Source: JANQPX01 sp965222015
Lineage (GTDB): Bacteria > Pseudomonadota > Alphaproteobacteria > Geminicoccales > Geminicoccaceae
Assembly (NCBI GenBank): GCA_965222015.1
Contig: CBDCTL010000012.1
Span: 128,425-192,424 of the forward strand
DNA length: 64,000 nt
Direction: 5' to 3'
Positions 9,446-16,993 of this stretch are shown piece after piece. The position numbers were made by a program, and so were the translations under genes. Position 1 is the first letter of the stretch; each line of letters starts with the position of its first letter. Under the pieces are notes generated by a model, which was given only the letters and a program-made list of their open reading frames with translations, was not told the origin of the DNA and ran no database searches.

Positions 9446-10350
9446 CAGATCCGCCGCCGTTCGGTCACGCCGAACAAGCCTTCCGGCCGGATCAGCAGCA
9501 CCAGCACCATCACCAGATAGGGCACCAGCACCTCCAGCTCCGGCATGAGATAGACCGCGAGCGAGCGTCCGAGCCCGATCATCAGAGCGGCGAGGGCAGC
9601 ACCTTCCACCTGCCCGAGCCCGGCGGTCGCGACCACGGCGAAGGAGAGCACGATCATCTCCGCACCCATGCCGGGGATCAGCGAGGTGGTCGGCGAGGCG
9701 AGCGCGCCGCCAAGCGCCGCGAAGGTCGCGCCCAGCACGAAGGTGACGAGATAGACCCGGCCGGCGTCGATGCCGATCGCGGTCGCCATCTCCCGATCCT
9801 CGGTGACGGCGGAGATCAGCCGTCCGGTGCGGGTGGATCTGAGAAACCAGCGAAGGCCGATCAGGATCAGAAGCGCGGTGATCGGCAGGAGGATGATCTG
9901 ATAGGACGTATAAAAAATTCCGAAGACCGAGACGTTGCCGAGCAGGCGAAGCGGCTCTGCCGCGAACCAGGGCTGCACGCCCCAGACCAGGCGCTGCACG
10001 TCCTCGAGGATCATGAAGACCGCGAAGGTCACGAGCAGCTGCAGCACCTCCTCCCGGACATAGATGCGCTTCAGTAGGAGATGCTCGATCAGCCCGCCGA
10101 GGATCCCGCCGACCAGAACCGCGGCCAGAATCAGGGCCGGGAAGGTCAGCCAGGGGCTGAGCCCGGCGCCGACGATCGCGAGGCCGAAACTGGCGGCGGT
10201 ATAGGCGCCGATCGCATAGAAGCTGCCATGGGCGACGTTCAGGATGCGCAGCACGCCGAAGATCAGCGTGAGGCCGACCGCGACCATGAAGATCAGCGCC
10301 GCATAGGCGATGCCGTCCAGTGCTGCGAGACCGATCAGCTGCGCGGACAT
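9445..10350 (-). CDS. livH: Branched-chain amino acid type ABC transporter permease LivH
   Basis: 301 residues, almost entirely membrane-spanning. The N-terminal LTLIFGVLRILNVAHGSFYA is the hallmark of LivH, and the cytoplasmic loop contains AVTEDREMATAIGIDAGRVY, the ATPase contact. Its stop overlaps the livM start. It is separated from the binding-protein gene further upstream by 820 bp that contains two palindromic repeat units, an unusual break in a liv operon. Confidence 0.93.
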   Translation of the reverse strand: MSAQLIGLAALDGIAYAALIFMVAVGLTLIFGVLRILNVAHGSFYAIGAYTAASFGLAIVGAGLSPWLTFPALILAAVLVGGILGGLIEHLLLKRIYVREEVLQLLVTFAVFMILEDVQRLVWGVQPWFAAEPLRLLGNVSVFGIFYTSYQIILLPITALLILIGLRWFLRSTRTGRLISAVTEDREMATAIGIDAGRVYLVTFVLGATFAALGGALASPTTSLIPGMGAEMIVLSFAVVATAGLGQVEGAALAALMIGLGRSLAVYLMPELEVLVPYLVMVLVLLIRPEGLFGVTERRRI

Positions 10351-10470
10351 GACGACGGCGCCACCGACCTGAGATCACATGCCGACCCGGCCCGTCCTCG
10401 CCGACCAGGGTCCGGCGGCGATGCCGGGCCGGAGACGGCATCCACCGCCATCGTCGCCCTCCCTCCCCTC

Positions 10471-10637
10471 TTCATCGTTTCTGAACCCTTCGCCTGCAGA
10501 CTGCTGGACGGTCCATGCGACCCTGGGAATCCGCGCGCGCCAAGGACCGGAACTGCGATGGACGGACTCCCTGGATCGCATGGACCGTCTTCATCGGTGG
10601 AGACTAGCCGCTGGACGTCGAGAAAAGGTTAACGCTG
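10471..10637. repeat. Palindromic intergenic repeat, copy A
   Basis: A unit of about 165 bp whose core (10510-10586) is a near-perfect long hairpin. The 5' arm starts GGTCCATGCGACCCTGGGAA and the 3' arm ends ATCGCATGGACC. It is nearly identical to copy B 253 bp downstream and shares the core with copy C at 22.4 kb. With copy B it fills most of the 820 bp between livH and its binding-protein gene, which otherwise shows no gene. Confidence 0.85.
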
Positions 10638-10723
10638 CGGCGATCTCGATCGAGCCCGGCCAAGCCGGCGACATCCGTGTCCGCACGAGCCTGCCGCTTC
10701 CCCTTCCCGTCATCGAGCGGCCT

Positions 10724-10889
10724 TTCATCCTTTCTCAACCCCGCCAGTGCATCCTGTTTCCTGGTCCATGCGACCCTGGGAATCCGCACGCGCCAAGGAC
10801 CGGAACTGCGGTGGGCGGACTCGCAGTATCGCATGGACCGTCTTCGTCGGTGGAGGCTAGCCCGCAAAGGTTGACGAAAGGTTACGACC
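10724..10889. repeat. Palindromic intergenic repeat, copy B
   Basis: Same orientation and layout as copy A; hairpin core 10763-10839. The flanks also match copy A (TTCATC-TTTCT-AACCC on the left, AAAGGTT on the right), so the repeated unit is larger than the hairpin. Confidence 0.85.
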
Positions 10890-11171
10890 CGGTGGGCAGA
10901 TGTGATGATCCCGCTGCCGCGAAATGTGCACCGACGCTGCATCAAACGGCATCGCTCATGGCTGTGTCTGGCCACCACATCGGTGACATCGTCGCCGACA
11001 GCGCAAGGTTCGCACCCTCCTTCGTCGATGAGCACCGCGATCGCCGACGCAGCCCGGTGCATCGTCAGCGCGCCGCTCGTGGCCGTGAATTCACCACACT
11101 GGCCTCTTGCGCTCTGCAACCTGTCCGACATGAAGCACGGTCCGCCGCGCCGGACCCAGGCAAGTCGAGGC

Positions 11172-12479
11172 TCAGCCCCCCGGGCTGTGGGCGAAGCTGT
11201 CGGCGGCGACGCCGTCGGCCCACTCCTGGGTGAGGGTCGACATCCATTCGGTGGAGATCTCGCCGACCGGGGTGGTGATGTCGTCGGCGTCGAAGATCAT
11301 CATGTCGTCGAGGATCGCGAAGTCGTAGCCGTCGACATGGGCAGACGTGCCGAGGAGCTGGTCTTCCAGGCCCTGGCCGTCCTCGCGAAGCGTGACCTCG
11401 CGGCCGAGACCGGCGAAGGAGAGGCCGGCCATGGCGTCGACCACCTGCTCGCGCTCCGGCCATTCGCCGCCATTGGCTTCGATCGCCTTGTCATAGGCGC
11501 CCTGGAGAGCGGCAAGCGCCTGGCTCATGTGGAAGACCGGGTAGATCGGCCAGGCGCCTGTCTTCTCGTGGAACGCCTCGACGAAGGCGTCGTAATCGGC
11601 ATCGCCGACCTTCTCCGGGTGCAGGAAGTAGTGATCACCGCGGCCGCCGACGATGTGACCGGGCTTCAGGTCCTTGCCCAGACGCTGCAGCGAGCTTTCG
11701 GCGAGCGGCAGGACGAAGGTGCTCTGATCGAGCAGGCCGCGCTGGGAGGACTGGCGGACGAAGGTGTCGAGATCGCCGCCCCAGGAGGTGGAGAGGATGA
11801 CGTCGGGGGCGAGCGCCGACAGCCGGCTGATCTCGGTCGAATAGTCGGGTGCGCCGAATTTCGGAAAGAGTTCGGCCACCACCTCAACGTCCGGCTTCAA
11901 TGCCTTGAGCGCAGTCGAAAAAATCTCCCAACTGTCCCGGCCCCAGGCGTAGTCCTGATTGACCACGGCGATGGTCTGGAAGTCGGGCCTGGTCTTCAGG
12001 AGATAAAGCACTGTCGCCAGCATTTCCGGGGCGGCGTTGGCCTGGGTGCGGAAGACGTAGCGGTAGTCGCCCTCCTCGAAGATGCGCTGGGTGCCGCAGT
12101 CCCACATGATGTTCAGCATCTTCAGGTCTTCGGCGAGCGGGGCGACCTTGTTGCAGTTGCCGGACGAGATCGAGGCGAACATGACGTCCACGTTCTCCTC
12201 CTCGACCAGCCGGCGATATTCGGTGAGCACATGCTCGCCGCCGGCGCCCTCGTCGACGAAGATCGCCGATACCGGCACGCCGCCGATACCGCCCGCTTCG
12301 TTCATCTCCTCGATCATCATCTCGGCCGCAGCCTTGGCCGGCTCGCCGAAGACGGAGGCGGGGCCGGAGAGAAACGCGGTGATGCCGATCTTGAGCTCGG
12401 CCGGCTGTTCCGCCGCGAAAGCGGTCGAGCCTGCGAAAAGCAGCGCCGCCGCGGCACCGGTCATGCGTGTCATGATCAT
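11172..12479 (-). CDS. ABC transporter substrate-binding protein (LivJ-like, type 1 periplasmic-binding fold)
   Basis: 435 residues from ATG at 12479. Three in-frame ATGs are close together (12485, 12479, 12473). The one at 12479 is 7 nt from the strong Shine-Dalgarno GGGGAGG and gives a clean signal peptide (GAAAALLFAGSTAFAA). The mature part begins LKIGITAFLSGPASVFGEP, typical of the LivJ/AmiC class of solute receptors. It probably feeds the LivHMGF transporter encoded downstream on the same strand. The neighbouring CoA-transferase, DUF849 and cupin genes hint at an amino-acid-derived or keto-acid ligand rather than leucine itself; that is inference. Confidence 0.88.
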   Translation of the reverse strand: MIMTRMTGAAAALLFAGSTAFAAEQPAELKIGITAFLSGPASVFGEPAKAAAEMMIEEMNEAGGIGGVPVSAIFVDEGAGGEHVLTEYRRLVEEENVDVMFASISSGNCNKVAPLAEDLKMLNIMWDCGTQRIFEEGDYRYVFRTQANAAPEMLATVLYLLKTRPDFQTIAVVNQDYAWGRDSWEIFSTALKALKPDVEVVAELFPKFGAPDYSTEISRLSALAPDVILSTSWGGDLDTFVRQSSQRGLLDQSTFVLPLAESSLQRLGKDLKPGHIVGGRGDHYFLHPEKVGDADYDAFVEAFHEKTGAWPIYPVFHMSQALAALQGAYDKAIEANGGEWPEREQVVDAMAGLSFAGLGREVTLREDGQGLEDQLLGTSAHVDGYDFAILDDMMIFDADDITTPVGEISTEWMSTLTQEWADGVAADSFAHSPGG

Positions 12480-12640
12480 CGTCATTCCTCCCCGGATTTT
12501 TTCCCATGTCCGGCCTGCGCCCATGCCCTGCGCTCGGGCATGGGGTCGCCGGTTTCTGGAAATAAGCTATCAGGGGATGGTATGACGTCAAGAATGGCAA
12601 AGGCTGCCGGAGCGTCGCAGCGAAGCGGGGGAGGCCGTTC

Positions 12641-13801
12641 ATGAAAGACCTCGAAGGCATTTTCGTAGTGACCGTCGAACAGGCAGTGGCCGCACCCTAT
12701 GCCTCGGGGCGGCTCGCGGATGCCGGCGCCCGGGTGGTCAAGGTCGAGCGTCCGGAGGGCGACTTCGCCAGACGCTATGACGAGCTGGTGAACGGCGGCA
12801 GTGCCTATTTCGTCTGGCTGAACCGCGGCAAGGAATCGATCCGCCTCGATCTCAAGGATGACGGGGACCGGGCGCTGCTCGGACGCATGGTCGAAAAGGC
12901 CGACGTCTTCATCCAGAACCTGGCGCCGGGCGCCGCCGGACGCCTCGGCTTCGGTGCTTCGGCGCTCCGCGAAAAAAACCCGCGCCTGATCACCTGCTCG
13001 ATCTCCGGCTATGGCGAGGACGGTCCCTATCGCGACCAGAAGGCCTATGATCTTCTGATCCAGGCAGAATCCGGCCTTTGCGCGATCAACGGCACGCCGG
13101 GGGGACCGGCGCGGGTCGGGGTTTCAGTCTGCGACATCGCGTCCGGCATGAGCGCGCATCAGGCGATCCTGCAGGCCCTGTTCGCCCGCGAGCGCACGGG
13201 CCAGGGCCGCGCGATCGAAGTGTCCCTCTTCCACGCCATGGCGGACTGGATGAACGTTCCCTATCTGCAATATCGCTATGGCGGCAGGGCGCCGACGCGG
13301 CAGGGATTGAAACATCCGACGGTGGCGCCTTACGGCGCGTTCACCTGCGCCGACGGCAGGCAGCTCTTGATTTCGATCCAGAACGAGCGGGAGTGGCGCT
13401 GGCTCTGCGACGCAGTGCTGGAGCGACCGGAGATCGCCGACGACCCGCGTTTTTCCTCCAACGTCGCGCGCGTGGCCAACCGTGCCGAGCTGGACCGGCT
13501 GATCGGCGAGGAGTTCGGAAAACGTGATCGCGAGGCGAACATCGAGAGGCTGGCCGCGGCCAGGGTCGCCTATGGACGTCTCTCCGATCTCGAGGATCTG
13601 TCCGCCCACCCGCAGGCGCGCTTCATCCGCGTGGCCACGGAAAACGGATCCGTCGAACTCCTGTCGCCGCCTGCGGTGATCGCGGGCCGGTCCGAAAGCT
13701 ACGGCCCCGTGCCGCGGCTCGGCGAGCATGACGAGATGCTCAGGCGCGAGTTCGGCGGGCCCGGTTCCCAGGCTCCCTCCCAATCAGAAAATTTAACCTG
13801 A
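12641..13801 (+). CDS. Family III (CaiB/BaiF) CoA-transferase
   Basis: 386 residues, divergent from the binding-protein gene. The N-terminal VTVEQAVAAPYASGRLADAGA and VKVERPEGDFAR are the CoA-binding features of family III transferases. The catalytic aspartate is in KAYDLLIQAESG (Asp137), and the C-terminal domain has the expected THP-GAF..DG pattern. These enzymes move CoA between carboxylic acids (formyl-CoA/oxalate, carnitine, citramalate or similar). The substrate cannot be predicted. Divergent placement beside an uptake receptor suggests the imported compound is activated as a CoA thioester. Confidence 0.92.
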   Translation: MKDLEGIFVVTVEQAVAAPYASGRLADAGARVVKVERPEGDFARRYDELVNGGSAYFVWLNRGKESIRLDLKDDGDRALLGRMVEKADVFIQNLAPGAAGRLGFGASALREKNPRLITCSISGYGEDGPYRDQKAYDLLIQAESGLCAINGTPGGPARVGVSVCDIASGMSAHQAILQALFARERTGQGRAIEVSLFHAMADWMNVPYLQYRYGGRAPTRQGLKHPTVAPYGAFTCADGRQLLISIQNEREWRWLCDAVLERPEIADDPRFSSNVARVANRAELDRLIGEEFGKRDREANIERLAAARVAYGRLSDLEDLSAHPQARFIRVATENGSVELLSPPAVIAGRSESYGPVPRLGEHDEMLRREFGGPGSQAPSQSENLT

Positions 13802-13868
13802 AATATAAGGAAATTTTTTCAATATTTTGATTTATAGCACCTATTCCGTTTTCCGAACGACGACACGG

Positions 13869-14267
13869 CTACGCGGAGAGCATGGCGAGAATGAAGATGA
13901 GGTGGGTGAGATTGTGCGCCTCCTGGTCGACGCCGTGACACCACCAGAAGGCGGGCTGGCTCGGCTGCCATCGGCCGCCGCAGGCGGGAATCGACTTCAT
14001 GCGGTCGATGGAGGCGTGGACCATGACGTCGACGAGGCCGAGCCACCAGAGGGCCGGGGCGAAGACCATGGCGATGGCCGCCGTGCCGGCGCCGTGAATT
14101 CCGGCGTGACTGACGAGCGGCGCCAGCCAATTCGAAGCCTCTGCCTTGCCCCTCGCCATCCAGGAGCTCTGAAGAAAATAGTCGGCGATCAGATGCTTGA
14201 GGCGGAAGGCCAGATAGATCGAGATGAACTGACCCAATACGATCGATGTGTCCAAAAGCCCATGCAT
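13869..14267 (-). CDS. DUF3307-like small membrane protein
   Basis: 132 residues from ATG at 14267 (MHGLLDTSIVLGQF); the frame is open further upstream but that part is arginine-rich and unlikely. LKHLIADYFLQSSWMA matches the start of DUF3307 proteins, which are small integral membrane proteins of unknown role. Hydrophobic stretches and the conserved HAGIH, VHASIDRMKS and EAHNLTHL histidine-containing segments follow. It stands alone between the CoA-transferase and a tandem repeat. Confidence 0.75.
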   Translation of the reverse strand: MHGLLDTSIVLGQFISIYLAFRLKHLIADYFLQSSWMARGKAEASNWLAPLVSHAGIHGAGTAAIAMVFAPALWWLGLVDVMVHASIDRMKSIPACGGRWQPSQPAFWWCHGVDQEAHNLTHLIFILAMLSA

Positions 14268-14440
14268 GCCGTGGCCATTCAGCTCCGCTGGCGGTTTCGT
14301 TCCGGTGACCGGCGGGCGCCGGCGACGGCAGCCCGGACGACGCCCGGAGCGGTGCCGAAGAAGTGAAACACATGCGAGGTTAAGAAAGGCTCCCCAGTAA
14401 GGCTGGGAACATCGTCGCCCGGACGCGCCTTTCGCGGCTG

Positions 14441-14619
14441 ACCTTGGAGCCCATCCGGAACACCCGCGGCCGCGGCGCAAAGCGTCCTTGCCGACGGCAT
14501 CTACTCATGCAGGCTTGTCGTCGTGGTCCGACCTTGCGAGCCATCCGGAACACCCGCGGCCGCGGCCAAAGCGTCCTTGCCGACGGCATTTACTCATGCA
14601 GGCTTGTCGTCGTGGTCCG
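14441..14619. repeat. 90-bp tandem duplication upstream of the cupin gene
   Basis: Two head-to-tail copies (14441-14530 and 14531-14619) differing by only a few bases. Each contains the GC-rich near-palindrome CCGCGGCCGCGG and ends TCGTGGTCCGA. Copy 2 ends 38 bp before the cupin start codon, so the duplication forms the leader or promoter region of that gene. Confidence 0.9.
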
Positions 14620-14657
14620 AGGCGGGCCATGGTGGCCCGAATGAGGAGCGACGAAGA

Positions 14658-15026
14658 ATGTCCGATGACTACAAGACCGTCGTCCGCAACATCGCCGAGG
14701 AGCCCTGGCGGGAATTCCCGGGCCATCACGGCTCGGCGCTGTCCAAGGCACTGGTGCATCCGGAGACCACCGGCTCGCGCCTCATCGACTACCGCATCTC
14801 GACCTACCAGCCCATGGCCCATGTCGAGCGCCATGTGCATGAGGTGCAGGAGCAGGTCTACCACATCCTCGAGGGCGAGGGCCTGATGGAGATCGGCGAG
14901 GAGAAGCGCGTGGTGCGGGCGAACGACGTCATCTTCATCACGCCGGGCACCTGGCATTCGATCACGAATAGCGGCCTCGGCGACCTCACCTTCATCGTCG
15001 TCACCACGCCGGTGACGGACGCCTAG
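14658..15026 (+). CDS. Cupin-domain protein
   Basis: 122 residues from ATG at 14658, preceded by AGGAGCGACGAAGA. It is a single small beta-barrel: HVERHVHEVQEQVYHILEGEG (cupin motif 1 with His59, His61 and Gln65) and ITPGTWHSITN (motif 2, His100) supply a metal site. It could be an isomerase, a dioxygenase or a sensor domain; nothing decides this. It precedes the DUF849 gene on the same strand. Confidence 0.85.
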   Translation: MSDDYKTVVRNIAEEPWREFPGHHGSALSKALVHPETTGSRLIDYRISTYQPMAHVERHVHEVQEQVYHILEGEGLMEIGEEKRVVRANDVIFITPGTWHSITNSGLGDLTFIVVTTPVTDA

Positions 15027-15128
15027 TGGTGTGGCCGCATCATCTTATTCACATGGACTGCTGCAACAAGGCTTGAAATCAACATGTTATACAATTGCAA
15101 CTGAATCTTCCTATGTGGTCGCGCCACC
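15026..15128. repeat. MITE-like element, copy 1
   Basis: About 103 bp bounded by imperfect terminal inverted repeats (AGTGGTGTGGCCGCAT on the left, ATGTGGTCGCGCCACC on the right). Read on the minus strand it aligns end to end with the element at 24327-24429, including the AT-rich interior TGTATAACATGTTGATTT. It begins at the cupin stop codon and lies upstream of the BKACE gene. Confidence 0.75.
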
Positions 15129-15225
15129 GGCGGCAGCATCCGTGCGCCGGACAGCGCCTTGCGCTATGATTCGAGCAATGTCGGCGCCGATGCCGGCCTG
15201 AATTGCGGCTGACGGAAAAGAAAAG

Positions 15226-16062
15226 ATGACCGAGAAACCCTGCATCATCTGCGTCGCCATCACCGGCTCGCTGCCCACGAAGAACGACAACCCCGCGGTG
15301 CCGATTACGGTCGAGGAGCAGGTGGAGTCGACCCATGAGGCGTTCGAGGCCGGTGCCGCGATCGCGCACTGCCATGTCAGGAACGCCGATCAGACGCCGA
15401 CCTCGGACCCGGAAAGGTTCGCGAGGCTGAAGGAGGGGATCGAAAAGCACTGCCCCGGCATGATCGTCCAGCTCTCCACCGGCGGCCGCTCCGGCTCGGG
15501 TCGCGAGCGCGGCGGGATGCTTCGCCTTCGGCCGGACATGGCGTCGCTTTCGGTGGGCTCGAACAATTTCCCGACCCGGGTCTACGAGAACAGCCCGGAT
15601 CTGGTCGACTGGCTGGCCGGTGAAATGCGTGCCCACGAGGTCAAGCCCGAGATCGAAGCCTTCGATCTCTCCCACATCCACCAGGCCGCGGCGATGAATG
15701 CGGACGGGCGCATCCCGGGAGCGCTTTACGTGCAGTTCGTGATGGGCGTCAAGAACGCCATGCCGGTGGATCGTCCGACCTTCGATTTCTATATCGAGAC
15801 GGTGAAGCGGCTCGTCCCCGACGCCGAATGGTGCGCCGCCGGCATCGGCCGCCATCAACTTACCCTGAACGAATGGTGCATCGAGGCGGGCGGCCACTGC
15901 CGCACCGGCCTCGAGGACAATGTCCGCCTGGACCGCGACACGCTCGCCCCCTCCAACGCCGCCCTGGTCGCCCGCACCGTCGAGCTCTGCGCGCGCTTCG
16001 GTCGGCCCGTCGCCACGCCCGCCGAGGCGCGAACAATGCTCGGTCTGCGCGCGGCGGCGTAG
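15226..16062 (+). CDS. BKACE-family beta-keto acid cleavage enzyme (DUF849)
   Basis: 278 residues, TIM-barrel zinc enzyme. AAIAHCHVRN (about 44-53) carries the two metal-binding histidines, STGGRSGSGRERG is the conserved glycine-rich loop, and IGRHQLTLNEWCIEAGGHCRTGLEDN is the typical C-terminal active-site segment (given here as a continuous family feature near residues 206-231). BKACEs condense a 3-keto acid with acetyl-CoA to give acetoacetate and a new CoA ester. Substrate range within the family is wide. The cupin upstream and shikimate-dehydrogenase relative downstream are probably co-transcribed. Confidence 0.92.
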   Translation: MTEKPCIICVAITGSLPTKNDNPAVPITVEEQVESTHEAFEAGAAIAHCHVRNADQTPTSDPERFARLKEGIEKHCPGMIVQLSTGGRSGSGRERGGMLRLRPDMASLSVGSNNFPTRVYENSPDLVDWLAGEMRAHEVKPEIEAFDLSHIHQAAAMNADGRIPGALYVQFVMGVKNAMPVDRPTFDFYIETVKRLVPDAEWCAAGIGRHQLTLNEWCIEAGGHCRTGLEDNVRLDRDTLAPSNAALVARTVELCARFGRPVATPAEARTMLGLRAAA

Positions 16063-16092
16063 CGGGACGCCGGCCTATCGAGGAGCTGTTCG

Positions 16093-16948
16093 ATGCCTGA
16101 CCTCCGGCTCGGGCTGATCGGTGACAACATCACGCGCAGCCAGGCGCCGAGGCTGCACCGGCTGGCGGGGAAGCTCTCCGGCCTGGAGGTGGCCTATGAC
16201 AGGCTCGTGCCCAGGAGACATGGCGCTGGACTTCGATGCGGTCTTCGAGCGATGCGCGGCGCTCGGCTTTCGCGGCGTCAACGTGACCTATCCCTATAAG
16301 GAGCGCGTCGCGGCGAAGGTCGAGATCGCGGATCCGCTGGTCCGCAGGATCGGCGCCGTCAACACGGTGGTGTTCACGGCCGAAGGGCCGAGAGGCTTCA
16401 ACACCGACCACACCGGCTTCGTCGCCGCCTACCGCCGCGTGCTCGGCGATCGGGCGCCGGGCGCGGTCTGCATGGTCGGCGCGGGCGGGGTCGGCAAGGC
16501 CGTCGCCTTCGGCCTGATCACCCTTGGCCTCGATGAGCTTCGCATCGTCGAGCGCGACCTCGCCAAGGCCGAGAGGCTCGCGATCGCGCTTCGCGCCGCC
16601 AGGGCGGGTGTCGGGATCACCGTCACCGACGATGCGACGAAGGGTGCTGCGGGTGCGTTCGGTCTGGTCAACTGCACGCCGGTCGGCATGGACGGCCATG
16701 AGGGCACGCCGTTGCCCCGCACGATGATGCGCGGCGCCGAATGGGCGTTCGATGCCGTCTACACGCCCGTCGACACGCTTTTTCTGACGGACGCCGAAGC
16801 CGAAGGCCTGGCGATCATCTCGGGCTACGAGCTGTTCTTTTCCCAGGGCGTGGACGCCTGGCGCCTGTTCGCCGGCCAGGAGGTCGACCAGACGGCGCTT
16901 CGACGAGCGCTCGAAGGACCGGCGGAAGCCCCCCCATCGGGCCCGTAG
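16093..16948 (+). pseudogene. Shikimate dehydrogenase family protein, frameshifted
   Basis: The frame starting at 16093 encodes the correct N-terminus (GLIGDNITRSQAPRLHRLAG, shikimate-binding serine region) and runs to DRLVP near 16213. Homology then continues one frame over as DMALDFDAVF, GVNVTYPYKE (catalytic lysine), NTDHTGF (catalytic aspartate), GAGGVGKAV (NADP loop) and ends at 16948. One extra base in CCCAGGAGACATGG (about 16213-16220) explains the shift. The downstream part could be read from an internal start but would lack the substrate-binding N-terminus. It is either a recent inactivation or a sequencing error. The family also includes quinate dehydrogenases; this sits 31 bp after the BKACE gene. 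Confidence 0.82.
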
Positions 16949-16993
16949 GCGTCGTCTCGCATTCGCGGAATTTCGACGGCGTCGTGATCAAGG

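Noticed and set aside
9446..10441. A 661-residue LivM with a long N-terminal extension
   Set aside because: The extra part is arginine/proline-rich shadow of livH in another frame; the ATG at 9445 overlaps the livH stop and begins typical LivM sequence.
14441..14619. CRISPR array
   Set aside because: Only two long near-identical units with no spacers and no cas genes; none of the tandem repeats in the window has repeat-spacer structure.
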